NCBI GenBank assembly: GCA_905221605.1
Contig: CAJNDS010002727.1
Coordinates: 217,501 to 281,500, forward strand
Length of the DNA: 64,000 nt
From: Symbiodinium natans
Taxonomy: Eukaryota > Sar > Dinophyceae > Suessiales > Symbiodiniaceae
Direction: 5' to 3'
The position numbers were made by a program, and so were the translations under genes. The notes under the pieces were generated by a model. That model ran no database searches, was not told the DNA's origin, and saw nothing but the letters and a program-made list of their open reading frames with translations. Shown here in pieces: positions 1 to 12,129 of this stretch (positions are counted from its first letter, which is position 1; every line of letters starts with the position of its first letter).

Positions 1-282
1 TGCCGCATCCTCGGTCGCCAACTGCCCACTTTAAAAACCTCTCACTAAAGCAAGTAGCAGTTGGTGCTGGGGCAATGCAAGCGAAGGACCTATGGCTATA
101 ACCTGAAGGTTCTCAGGACTGCATAGGACTGCTACTCCAAGGAACACAACAATTCAACCGACTTTTGGACAACACGCCTAGTCGGCTTGCAGGCTAGCCT
201 TCTACACTGTTACACTCTACACAACAGCACAGCTGTGAACAGCAGGCAGGCCTAGCACCCATCAGCACAAGCTCAGCATGAC

Positions 283-540
283 TCAGGCGGTGACAAATGG
301 CCTGTCCGACGGGGAACTGCCTGGTTGGTCATAGGATTTCAAGAAGAAGCCAAACAAGCACATCCACTGATCCTGCTTGATCCCGCCTTGTGTTTCATTC
401 AGCTTCGAAAACTGCACGAAAACGCTCTCCTTCACGACCATGGCCTTAGCTGCGTGACCATGACTGCAGCACACCTGAGCCTGCTCGAGGAGCTGCTTCT
501 TCGACCCCGTATACCATACCTGCACTGGCTTCTTTGATCG
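283..540 (-). CDS. Possible exon, unrecognised
   Basis: An open minus-strand frame runs for about 80 codons with a balanced, protein-like composition (for example KKQLLEQAQVCC, AKAMVVKESVFVQF). No family is recognised. An overlapping plus-strand frame of similar length is less protein-like. No acceptor or donor could be fixed, so this could be one exon of a gene running off the left edge or simply chance. Confidence 0.25.
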   Translation of the reverse strand, partial: RSKKPVQVWYTGSKKQLLEQAQVCCSHGHAAKAMVVKESVFVQFSKLNETQGGIKQDQWMCLFGFFLKSYDQPGSSPSDRPFVTA

Positions 541-3500
541 AACTTCAATGCAGATGCAGTTAGTGTTAAGTCTGTTTATTTAAGTGCTGCAAAAGCTGCT
601 GCTGCTTGGAGCCTTGGCTGCAACCATGATTGTTGAATGTGCAGCGCGCGCAGAGGGGGAGACTTGGCACCCGGCCCGTAAGCCACAATACAAAGAATGA
701 CGAACACCGGGGAAGATCCGGAGCTTCGAGGCATAGACGTAAACAGCGCCACACCACAAAGAACCACCTGATTGCGCTGTTTGCGCTGATTGTAAACATT
801 TACTGCAGTCATTGTCCGTCGTCCAAGATGAGTCTGGAGTGGTGAGTTTCCACTGACACACGGCTGCTTTAAATGAATGATTTTTCTGAATTCAAATGGG
901 GCTTGACACGAATAAGCGACGCAATTACAGGGGACCTGGGTGGCCCATGGTGTTGACACCATTTCGATACGATTTCGATAGGGTTGGGGTATGGCTTGGG
1001 AAACGGTTTTGAAAGGCCTCCTTGGCATGCCTTTGTTCTGCTTACCTCCAGCTTGAGCACTGCAGGGTTCTGGGCAGTTACATGGTTCGAGGAGCATTCA
1101 CAGCAATAACGCGCGGTCTTGGGCCCGAGATGGAATTTGCCAGAGGAAGTTCTACGCATGAAGAGTGGCGAGGCTTGTCTAAGTAAAGGATACGTCGCCC
1201 GAAAGCCCCGAACAACTCCCCAAGCACACACCGCCTAAGCCTCAAACCCAAAACCGAAGCCCTCAACTTCTCAACCTCAAACCCTGCACCCCAGGCCGGA
1301 TAGAATGTCCAAATCCCAGGCCGAAAGCCCCTAAGGCAGACGCTAGCCTGTCTGCCAATGTCACTAACTCATTTGCGAAACCGAAACCAAAACTGCGATA
1401 AAAGTCGTCATAACGAAAGAGTCATACCCCTCCATAATCAGAACCATGTCGAAACCATACGGAGATATGCCCCGGGGAGGCCACTACAAGGCGCGTCACC
1501 TGATCATAACCGAAATCATATCACAACCGTGAAAGGAAATTATGTCAGAACCCTTCGATAGCAGCTTGGAGGAATCTCACATAGGTCGACAGCATTCTGC
1601 GCCAGGGGACTGCGACACCCAGCATTTGGATGCCATCGTAACGGCGTTTCAGAAACCCACGGCTGAAGAGCACCTTGCGCAACACACCGTGCCTCGCATA
1701 CAGAGGACTTGGTTCATGCTCAGATCCTCGTCAAGAAGCCGTGAAGGGTATGAGGGTCTGGTTGAGCACTTGGACGAGGCTTCCCGGCAGCCGCGCAGCG
1801 GAGAAAAAGACCAGTGGAAAGAAGGCTCCTTCGCCTCAATGACTCAAGGTGCCGCAAGAAGTCTGAGATAAGAATTCCTGCGTCAAGAAACTTGACTTGG
1901 ATCGTGTTGTTGCGTCGAGTGCCTGTTACGTCCTTGCAGAGAGGAAGAATTGCAAAGATTTGACATGTGGGCAGGCGAGAATTCATGCACGCGAACGAGC
2001 GAGCAGGAATTCGTCCGTTCCGTCTCTAGAATGGGGCATCTTATTCTTCAATACGAATGCCATGGTTGAAGAGATGGAGCGAAGATTTGCGATAGCAATG
2101 TGCACCACAAAGGACTAGGTATGGCCTGTGGCTAAACGAACGGCTGAATACTACCCGCAGCATACCAGCTAGCTACGCTTAGTTGCACGAATATGGACGA
2201 ATATGAAGGAATCAAAAGGCGCATTCTTGTTACATTCTGCCAATCAGCAGCACTGCGATTTAACCCGGCTTTGCTGAGCCAAATTGCAGGCAAAGCTCAC
2301 AAGCCAAAGGCTCCCAGAAGCAATGGATTGGATGCGGCATAGTCCCACATTGGCTTTTCGATATCTCCTCTAACAAGCACAGCGCAGAGTCACATCCACT
2401 GGCCGAACTTCAACATGCGTTCTCAAAAGGCATGTTTGCATCTGTTGCATCGACTCAAAAACCCTGCAGCCAGACCTTGGCGGCATTTCTGCCACAGCCA
2501 CAGGCAGTATATCGATAGTTGCGCCAGTGTCGTCGTGAGCGCAAGAACTCAAGTCAGAATGGATATGAGCTTGGCTGGACTTCCAAAACGATATTTGGGT
2601 TGCTCTTGCGTTGGTAAGCAATGCAGCCCGGTTTCAGTACGTATGCCGGAGCAATGGAGCCAACAGAACGCGATTTGACACGCGGTTCGCCACTGCCGCA
2701 GAAACCTAGCCAGCGGTGAAGCACGCAAACAAGAAAAGGACGCCAAACAGCATCCAACAGCACACAGACCCTGTCACTGTCCAGCTTCAAGAATTTCCGA
2801 CCCTCCGTTCTGCATTGCTGTGTCTAGCCTCTGCTGAACATTCTACCAGATTCTACCACGTGTTTCAGACCAAGCAACGAAAAGAAACGGCAGCATTACA
2901 GATGGCGAAGGGGACCTGATCTTGCAAGTCTCTGGCTTTGTGCAGCAACGTTCACCACACCAGTGTACACCACCCAGATCTCCAGAGTGAACATCGTCTC
3001 AGCGACCGCTGCAGCACTGAAAAGCAACCACGTCACTTGCAGTTGTCAGTCGGACATGGTTAGACATTTCAACATAATGCAAACTAGGAGCTGCTCGTGC
3101 ACTCCGCCAAGCTTCGTGGCTCTAATCGGGCGCATCCTCGCCTGAACGGGCCGTCTGGGCTGGGAGCTCCTCCTCCAGCCACCTATCATGTCAAGTCGCG
3201 GCGAGAATGAACAGATCCTGTCTGGAATTCACCCAGGGTTGCTTTGCAGGCAAGACTCGGGTCTCCGCTACAGGCACTACAGGAGGAAAGCGCACAGAGG
3301 CACCCAGCTGCCACGGAGTCCTGCAGGACCATACGTAGAAAATTGACAGCAGAAGACAGCCACAAGGGCACAAGTCGGTTGCGAAGTACGAACTTTTCAG
3401 AGCCGATGTCGGATGCAGCTTTCCTGCATGGGAACGCTGTACTCGACAGGGCCATGGCCATGGCCAAAGCGAGCGTGCTACGATTGTCTCAACACGCCGT

Positions 3501-5900
3501 GGCAAGACACAACGCGAGAAGCGGAGTCAAATCAGACGTGCCAGAACTTGCACATCCAGCTTGTTCGTTTTCGGTTTGGAAGCGTTCGTGCTGACTGCAT
3601 TCACGCGGAAAGCTGACTTCAGCCATGGATACTAGCAGACACGACTACTGGTTTGAGCAGCTGGCAAACGGAAAGAGTGACAACAGAACGTTGGACAAGA
3701 CAATCCTACATTGAAGTAACATCTGCGAAGGGGTCTCCAGGCCATTTCTGAAAGCCAAAGTCTGCCTGCTACTCGAATCCGGATGGAACGGGCAGGTCAA
3801 CGCAATAGAAACCTGGCACGCGTGCACAGCTCGTGAGAAGTTGCTTGTGCCACATGCCAGCTGCCCAATGTGGCCAGTAGGACCTCGAGATCTGGCTCGA
3901 TAGGGTTTCCATTCAACGGCCTGAGAAGCAACAGGTAGTAGTCAGTGAGGCATGCAGACTCACAGCTGTCCACCACAGCGGATGTGGGACTCTCAGGATT
4001 CGGCGACTCCTCCTCCCAAGCATCAAGCGAGAGGCCTTCCGCCTGTGGCTCGCAGCCGACAGATATAGATGTCTAAGTAATGAGATAACACTGATAAAGA
4101 TGCCGAACATTGGCGTCCTGCAGCTTGCGCGGCCATGAAGCACTTGCCCCTGCCAACCAAAGCTTTCTGCCGACTCCCTCACCAACGCCCATGCCTCCCT
4201 CTGGCCGTCCTTTGTATTTTCTATGTAAATGATGCCACTGCGATTTTGAATGTGAGACTGGGGATTGTTGGATGCCGCAAGGCATCAGGTGAGCGCCACC
4301 CGAAACATGCAGGCATCGCCAGCTGAATGTGCTCCATTGTTCGGCACCTCATGGAGGCATCTGATTCCAACATGTCTCCTGCATGCCATCCATGCAAAGA
4401 GCTATGCCGTGCTGAAAGAAACGCAAGGGCACTGTGTCTTTAGGTTTGCATGTTGATGAAATTAATGCAGTTCTGTTTAAGTCTACCTGTCATTGTATGC
4501 ACGACCACAACTACCACCACCACCACCACCACCACCACTACCAACAGCAAAACGGAAACTGCATAAATCTACTCAAGCTGCTAGACAAACACAATAACTA
4601 AATGGAGAAGAAGAGAACTAGCATGGTGCCACCACACAAACTGGCCTGCTTTTCCAGCGTGCTGTACCCGCGTTGTAAGGCGCGTCTCTAAGTCACACCA
4701 AGTCGAACTCCAGCTAACGAACCTTCTTGGTTACAACGCGAAGCTTGCGTCAGGTCTGTTGTCAGGTCTGTTTCCGCAAACGCAAACTCTTTGCGACAGG
4801 GTGGGTTTCAATCAGGTCCTCTCAAACTCCGACGTGCTTCGACCCTCCAACAGTTGAGGCTTTACTTCACAGATTTCAACGCCGGCAGACCTTCAAGAAG
4901 AAACGCTCACTGTGCATTGACAAGTCTGCAACGCTAGAATGGCACGTTGCACACGAACTCTGCGAAAACTTGCGAATGCTTGGTGCCAACTGTTCAGGCG
5001 CTTAATTTAGGAGCAGTGCAGCAGCGAGTCGAACCGCCAAGTCACCCACCGCCCAACCTTCAAACCTCAAACAATAGCGCTTGGTGCTCTGGCGGGCATA
5101 CAAACAAGTGTGTTCGTCTGCCATGCATCAATGTAGGCGGTCCAACGTTTACAAGCTTCTGCATGACAAAAAAAACTTTTGGTGGACTGGCCACGTCATC
5201 ACATCGCAGGTTTCTGATAGAGGCATTGTCGCAGTCGTGTCACGTTCTATGCTCCGACATTGTACACTTGCAATCCTTGGCATGGCTTGGCCATTGCGGC
5301 AAAACGAGGGCCTCACCTGTCCGGTCCCCGGACCGAACTGCTGCATTGGCTGATACGGCACACCTGGCACAAGACGGCACCATCAATTTTACAAAGGGTG
5401 CCGAATGGTTCTTTGTCTGACCTTCTTGTCTTAAGGTTGTGCTAAAGCATGCCTGCTGAGCGCATGAATAGTGCTAAATAATGCTAAATTGTGCGACTTG
5501 AGTCAACATACTAGGAAAATCTTTGAAACAAATACATTCTGTCACAAAACGGCCACATGACAACTTTGTAGCCAAAAGGGCCAAGACAAATGGGCAACTA
5601 CTGCACCTTCAAAAATGGCTGTCAGACCGAGGTAGTGTCCCATACTACCAGTTACTATGGCATGAAATAAGCCTAAATGAAGGAGGGGGCAGGGTCACGA
5701 GAAATACTACAAATTGCAACATTTCCACTATATAAACCTCTATGTCACTTTGAAATACCGAACAGTTTCCCAGCGCTTCCTTATCACATCAGGTGCCTCG
5801 CTCTGAGTTTCAGCAACCGTATCTCCTTGCCTCCACAGAGCCATTGTCTCTGATCTCCCTTTGCCTTTAATCCAACGAACCAGTTTTATCCTCTTTCATG
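541..5900. other. Stretch without supportable genes
   Basis: Several frames of 60-170 codons overlap on both strands here, but none shows a recognisable motif or a convincing pair of splice sites, and competing frames look equally plausible (for example three overlapping frames at 3,186-3,594). A (CAC)9 microsatellite sits at about 4,511-4,538. Short direct AAACC/CCTAA-rich sequence at 1,215-1,300 resembles degenerate telomere-type repeats. Nothing else could be supported. Confidence 0.5.
4511..4538. repeat. (CAC)n microsatellite
   Basis: About nine perfect CAC/ACC units, in a stretch without a supportable gene. Confidence 0.9.
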
Positions 5901-5941
5901 TCTTGCTTCCCCCTTTTCGGGTCAAAGCTTTGCGCTCTTCC

Positions 5942-6160
5942 TCACAGCCTAGCCTGAAGCTGAGGAATTGATGCGAACGATTCTGTCACGAAAGAAAGAA
6001 GGCCTGGTGCGTTTTCGATCGCGGCTTGGGCAGTCGAGAGAATTGCCGAGGACATGCCGAAGTTCCACTGCAGCCGAGCAGTGGACCGTAGGACACACAT
6101 GAGCCTATGAAACAGATGGTCCTGGAATGGTTGAACCATGAAAGATAACGATCGCGCCCT
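5942..6160 (-). CDS. Possible exon, unrecognised
   Basis: A minus-strand frame of about 70 codons ending in TGA at 5,942 follows an acceptor-like TTGACTCAG|G near 6,160. The translation (LRSTARLQWNFGMSS, then AQAAIENAPGLLSFV) is protein-like but matches no family I know. It may be the last exon of a gene whose other exons were not found. Confidence 0.3.
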   Translation of the reverse strand, partial: RARSLSFMVQPFQDHLFHRLMCVLRSTARLQWNFGMSSAILSTAQAAIENAPGLLSFVTESFASIPQLQARL

Positions 6161-6299
6161 GAGTCAACCTCCCTCCATGATGACTGCGGACAGAAAGAAC
6201 TTGATGACCCAGTGGTGCGAATTGAGGGCGGCGGTTTGCAACTGGAGGAACGTTGGCTCACTGTCGAGGCCCTGTGAGTCAAGCACAAGTGGGTGGAAG

Positions 6300-8990
6300 T
6301 CGATCAGCAACTTGCGGATCCACTGTTAAGGCCTCTTGTGTACAATAACCTGTTGCTGGTGATACAGCGAGGGGGGACTGCGTGTTTAGTTTTGTCAGAC
6401 TTTAGCGTAAGCGGGTCTGGCAAAAACCAGGTGCTAACTGTTGCTGCTAGCTGCTCCTGTGGAATGCAACCCATGCACTCCAAAGTCGACACATTAAAGG
6501 AATGTTGTGTTGATTTCTGTTACTCTGTGTGTGTGTGTGTGCGACTTGACGTGTCGATCAGAGCCGAGAGATGATGACGCTGGTAGTGGTCCTTACTAAG
6601 TTTACTAACATATTCTTCCGTCCCACCCTGCTTCCACCCGAAACCAGCAGGCATCGCCGGCAGAATGGGCTCCAGGATTGGGCACCTCAAGGCATCCCCT
6701 CTACTCATACTCACAAACGTCCAGATGGTTCAGAAACATACTGTCCAAAATTTTAAAGGTACTATCAATGACTGAACAGCACAATCCAGCGGCAACAAAC
6801 AAAAAGAACGGCTGCCATCAAGCAAGCACCACGTACAAGGAACGCGCAACAAAAACAAGAATCAAACGACATGCGAAGCCACAAACAAGATGATTTAAAG
6901 CAACCGGTCATAAAGCAGAATGTCAAAGACATCCATACAGCAGCAGTAAGTACTAGAACTTCAACATGCATTATGACAAGAGGCCTGTCCACTCTGTTCA
7001 CCGAAGTGCTGTGTGGGCTGATAGGGAATACCTGGCAAATGAAACTCTACCTCTATCTACATTGCACATTCGTACACTCTTGCCCGGAGGAGAGCGGGTC
7101 ACCGGCCGCAGATTGTGGCGTGTACGACACCTCCTGGTAGGGAGCATTGCCAGCGATCTCTAGTCACTGGACCTACAACAGGCTTAACAAACGAATCACA
7201 AACTGCAGCCAGGACGTTGCAGCACATCGGACGCAAGGGCTGAAACATCGTTCTCATAGTCCGGCATTTATGCAAACCCCTTACGCTTTCAAAGGGAGGC
7301 ATGAAGCACAGCTTACGACGGTAGAAGGTGTACAGACAGAAGGCACATGGATTCCGCTTCCGGGTTCGTAAACTCAGTCGAACAGTTCGGTATAGTTCGG
7401 TACTTGCATGTGCGATACTATGAAGCGCTGGTTGTGGGTACGTTGCTGTGGCCTTCTGCATACTCGCCGGCGCCCAGCCTGCCATCACAACGCTCGAAAC
7501 GAATTCCAAAACAAGAAACCTTTCAAGGACGAATTCTCCAAGCACAAATTTCAAGCGGCACCGCAACCCGGGCCTCCCGCTTGTGAGTTGGCCGGCATTT
7601 CGCTCATTTGGACCTTCCACAGGAAAGCTTTCGTTTTTGCAGGGCTTAAGTGGCTTAAGTGCAACGGAACCCAGATAGATTTAGAACAGATGGGCCACCA
7701 GAGCGAGTTACCTGAGAAACGCGATCGATCGCCAGATGTGTCCTCGAAGTGTGAACGCATCTAGGATGACAGCAGCCCCGGAAGGAACCTGCTAGACTCA
7801 CATTTCCGGAGCAGGCCGACGTGAAAAGCTGGCGTCCCACAGCAATTGTTGAAGGGCGGGGTTTCAGCCGTTTTCGCAGTGCTGCTCTGCTATGCTCTTC
7901 CCAACCTTGTGAAATTCAGCGCTAGTGAAATTCAGCGCTAGATTGCGAAATAGCCTAACTCGACATTCCATTTGTGCCAGCGCAATCAGGGCAATGCGGC
8001 ATGCCCACGCTTCCATTCACCACTAAAGCCTCAGTACTGATTCATACTGCTGGTACAACGTTGGTCCGCCTGACCCGTGTTGCACTCGGCGAGCATCGCA
8101 AATGTCATAGCCTTGTGACCGAGGCAACTGCAGTCAGCATTGTCACGATGCAGGGTCAAAGGCATATCTTGCTCCCCGGAGGACTGTTGTGGCGTGTAGC
8201 GTGCGCATAGAAAAGCATGTGATCAAAAGGTGCCCTGCCTAGGAAAAAGCACCCTGAATCAAATAACGCATGCCCCTCACAAGACCCCGCATCCAAAACA
8301 AAAGGAAGAAGATTCTCTGGACTTGGAGGAGTACTGAGTGGATTTGGTGTTTCTTTGGATTTGTCTGAAAAGCAACAAAACTTAACATCTCCGAATGGAA
8401 AGCGCCTTCGCTAGCAAAAAAGAACAAGCAAACATGCAAACCAAACAAACCAAACCAAACAGAACATGCACGCATTAAGAATATCCCAACACACACATGT
8501 ACATCGAAATTCCTGAAATCCTCCAAAGCCGTCTCCACAAACAAATCCAAACACCTGTCCTCCAGATCTGGAATATAGTACATAGTCTATATAGTCTTTC
8601 TCAGCGCTACCGGGACTACACGCCACAACAGTCATTTCTGCTAGCTTGGTTGACTGTACGTAGGTAGCACTGATCTGCAAGTGTGGCTGGCGACTGGGGT
8701 GGCTGCCCAAGGACGTCTTTCTTGTGCCAAATCATCGTGCCAGTCGAATGCGAAGTAGGCTCCTTTGCCTCACGGCGCAAGACGCGCCAAGACGCAGATA
8801 AGAGCCATTCGGAGCCGGGGGGCCTCCACCGAGTTGCAGGTCCACCAGCCCAAAGCCTGAGCAGAGAATCTCGAGAAGCTTGGCAAAGCACGCAAATCTC
8901 TCCAGCTTTGACCCCTCGACCCCTCGGCTTGTGTAGCAAGGGACTATTGAAACTCGAGGACGTCTCCTGTGCTGAATAGAGTCCAGTCCT
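6300..8990. other. Stretch without confidently assigned genes
   Basis: A short (TG)n run lies at about 6,525-6,541. A 173-codon minus frame at 7,099-7,620 overlaps a 118-codon plus frame and neither can be preferred. A minus-strand acceptor TATATTCCAG near 8,577 precedes a short acidic frame (DLEDRCLDLFVETALEDF), possibly an exon. No family was recognised. Confidence 0.4.
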
Positions 8991-9005
8991 TGGCTGACAT
9001 AAACC

Positions 9006-9407
9006 TCAGCAACACAAATTCCTAGCAAGAGGCCCTGTCCACCGGTGCTTGCGCACGCAAGTTCCCTGAATCCAAAAAGCAAGAGATCCCAACAGCAGGA
9101 ACCACTGGAGCAGAGCTTTGCCTGAGGCTGAACCATCTTGCGTTCCAGGCTCGCTGTAACGGCATGGCCAAAAATCTGGCCACGCGAGGGCAGCTTGACC
9201 TTCGCGGGCCCCCTTTACAGTTTCTGGCACGATTTTCGCACCTGACTCGAATCTTTGGAAGGCAGATTCACAACCCAGATTAGAATCCAGGAGGCAGCTG
9301 TCATCGCGTTGAGCACAGGGAGCACCTTCCTGACACATTAGAATCACTAGTAGGAATGATTCGTCGACCGTCCGATTGTGAGGAAGCGAAGCTTGCATCG
9401 CAAGCAT
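9006..9407 (-). CDS. Possible exon(s), unrecognised, with a hydrophobic end
   Basis: A 133-codon minus-strand frame ends in a stop at 9,006. Its first 100 residues look protein-like (DESFLLVILMCQEG, FQRFESGAKIVPETV). The last part contains a hydrophobic run (LLQWFLLLGSLAFWI) that could be a membrane segment or translated intron. It lies just downstream, in minus-strand order, of the exons at 9.77-10.60 kb and may belong to the same gene. No family is recognised. Confidence 0.35.
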   Translation of the reverse strand: MLAMQASLPHNRTVDESFLLVILMCQEGAPCAQRDDSCLLDSNLGCESAFQRFESGAKIVPETVKGAREGQAALAWPDFWPCRYSEPGTQDGSASGKALLQWFLLLGSLAFWIQGTCVRKHRWTGPLARNLCC

Positions 9408-9771
9408 CAGCTGCCAGGCTGCTGGACCCTACGGATTCACACTGGGCCTAGCAGCAGCACGACGGTGGCCAACCGAGTGCAACAAGCATCTACTCATCGC
9501 GTCTGCTTCAAAGGAGCTACGCCAGAACTGTGGGAACCTCTCTAGTAGGAAGGTGCTCAACGCAGGCGAACTATGTTTTGCAAACTACCACTGAACAGCC
9601 TGCCGGCGCCGAGGGTCGGCGTCGGTAATGAATCAAAAGTAGTCAACACAAGAAGACAAGAACAGAGGAGAAAGAGACGCGCGTTGCAAATCTTTGGCCG
9701 ACAAGACAGGTCTGGACAACATGTCATCTCAGGTGAATCGCAGGCATCACGTGCAAACGAGGATCAGCCAC

Positions 9772-10600
9772 TTGTCCGAGCACTGCGGTACGACAGTCGT
9801 GTGTCCATCTTGCAGATACTGCACCTTGCGTAACTTGTCTTCTGGGTGCAAGTTGGTGCACAGCACAATAGACCCAGTAGACTCGACATGCAGTGCCGGA
9901 GATTTTGGAGGCTTGGAGAGGGCATTGTATGATTTTTGTTGCCTCTCGAACTCATGCGCTTCAGATTGGGTTTGACGAACTTTTGTCTATCTGTAACTAT
10001 CCGTCCGAAGTCTACCGCAACTCAAGAGTGGAGCACGTTTCCAGAGTGCGCGTGCTGCAGCTCGAAACCGAAAACATCGTGCAGCACTCCGCGATTGAAG
10101 TGACCTTGGCGAGCATAAGTGTCTCAACATGCGTGCAGCCGCACCAGATTAGCATGATTGGAGAAAATGCTTCTTAAAGGTGTGTGCATTGTTTGCCAAG
10201 ACCGTTTGGCGTCATCCGTGTCGTTTCTGCTCTCTTTTTTCTTGGGTGTCTGGCCGCCAATCACATAGAGCTGCCCACCGTGAAGTACATAGTCGAAGAG
10301 TAGGCGCTCGTGACTTTGCCAGAACTTCCTCACCACCTTGGGAACGATCACCTGGGAGAATGGGCAAAAAAATGAGTGGGTGCGACACAAAACGTTGCTA
10401 CAAAAGTACGCGAACGTATTAGAACAAACTAGAACACTTGACAACTGAATGCACCACACCAAAACACATATCAAAACCCACCTCGAATGATGATAGATGG
10501 CAACTAGAAACTCTGCTTTGCCGTGCCTTACAGCATGGCAAACTACTGACTGCCATGCACCTGATGCAGCTAGATGCATGTGGGCTTCTGCATTCACAAC
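9772..10600 (-). CDS. Multi-exon gene, product unrecognised
   Basis: At least three minus-strand exons are visible. The first (about 10,600-10,490) reads HLAASGAWQSVVCHAV and ends at an AG|GTGGGT donor. The second starts after the strong acceptor CATTCTCCCAG at 10,351 and reads VIVPKVVRKFWQSHERLL, then LHGGQLYVIGG. The last (about 9,975-9,772) is open without a Met, is rich in charged residues (EFERQQKSYNALSKPP), and ends at a GACAA|GTGGCT donor. A short exon may lie near 10.1 kb, but its frame is unclear. The splice sites and clean open frames make a real gene likely. I do not recognise the protein and see no membrane segment or catalytic motif. Confidence 0.5.
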
Positions 10601-10699
10601 GGCTTGGGATTTGCTTCGTCGTGTCGACTACCACCCTCGGTGCTGCGATGTGACACCTCAAGATTCCAGTAGAGCTTGTCAGAGTGCTCGGGTTAAGGG

Positions 10700-12120
10700 A
10701 ATGGCATTTTTTGCTAAACAGCTAGTTGGGTTTTCATGTCTTTCATGTCTTGACGTTGGGCGTTTCGGGCTTCAGACTGTGAGTGTTCAGGTCACAGAAG
10801 TCACAGAAGGACCTGAGGATATTGAGTCAACTACTATCTGAGGCATTTTCCTGCGTAGTCTGATTCTGCAGCTCCGTCACGCAGGGTGTCGACCGAGGTC
10901 CATGTGAAATTCTGCTCCAGAAGTCATTCAGAGACACGGCTGAGACATCCATGTGAGCTTGGCCCAAGTCGCGCAACAAGTTCTGAGCGGATGGCCCTGC
11001 CAAATTCCCCAAAAAAATATCCGACTTTCAGGTCAGCAGCAAGGCTGTGAAATGCTGTGAAATGCTGAAGAATCTGAAGGCCAGCCTTGATCCACAATCA
11101 TGTTGTCCTGCAACAACAGGCACCTGGGCAGCACAGGATCTTGGGCAGTGCGCTCCGTTCAATGTCTTGCTGCAGCCGTTGACCTTTGAACTTTTCATGC
11201 AGCAAAGTGTTTGCAAACCCTGAACGTGCGTCCACGATGCGGGGCTGCACCAGACCTGACCAGCCATCACAATGCTATAACACATCTGCCCACACATGCC
11301 CACCAAGCATGCCCCCATCCACAGAGCCCACTCCATTACTTTGCGTTACATTGGACGGTGGCCTGGGGGCATCATCAAAGGCCACAGCGGAACAAGCAGC
11401 AGAATGTTGCATCATGGCTGAGGCTTCCTTCGAGGCCATCTTCTGCCCAACCTCCGGGACAGCATGCGCAAATGAAGCAAGCCAAGCACATAGCCTACAG
11501 TGCCCACATAAACTATCCTCGCCTTGTGCATCAAGCCTGCAGTCTGAATCGCCGCGCTCCTGCCTGTCCCCTTGACCAGCAACCACTTACGAAACTGCAG
11601 GTGTCATTAAACCAACTGAACCGTGCGTGGTCCGATACAACACGTACACCGCCTTCTGCACTGCATTCTACACTGCCTTCTACACTGCCTTGTGCGTTTG
11701 AGGGTCCCCACAAATCGATCCGGTCTTGGACCCGGTGCAACCTCCAACCCTACCCTTCATCTTCTATCGGCGCTACCGTCTGACTGTTGTCAATCGCCCC
11801 AAATGCACACGGCGGATTTAACTCACATCAGTCCGCCAGAACACGCACTGCGGACGCTCCTTGAGAACTACACATCAGCAGCTAGAATGCAGAAACAAAA
11901 GCGCGTTTCGAATGCTGCGCGCGCCATGAGTGAAAGCTCAAAACTCAAAACTCAAGATGCTCGGCACCTGGCCGACTCTGGCACATCCGGGGGGGAGAGG
12001 GGGGGAGGGGAGTGTGCCGACTCCACGACACACTTTCTCTACCCTGCAGCAACTCCAATGTGCATCAAGAGGAAAGCGTTAGAATCCAAAGAAGTCGAGA
12101 CAACTGTGCTACCAAGAGCA
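10700..12120. other. Stretch without supportable genes
   Basis: Long plus-strand frames at 11,186-12,126 are low-complexity (His/Pro/Ser/Leu) and arise from CA/TC-rich DNA. Their alternative frames are equally long, so none is reported as coding. Confidence 0.5.
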
Positions 12121-12129
12121 TGTTGAATG

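Noticed and set aside
11186-12126. Plus-strand ORFs of 129-190 codons
   Set aside because: They are low-complexity, with all three frames open together, as expected from CA/TC-rich DNA.
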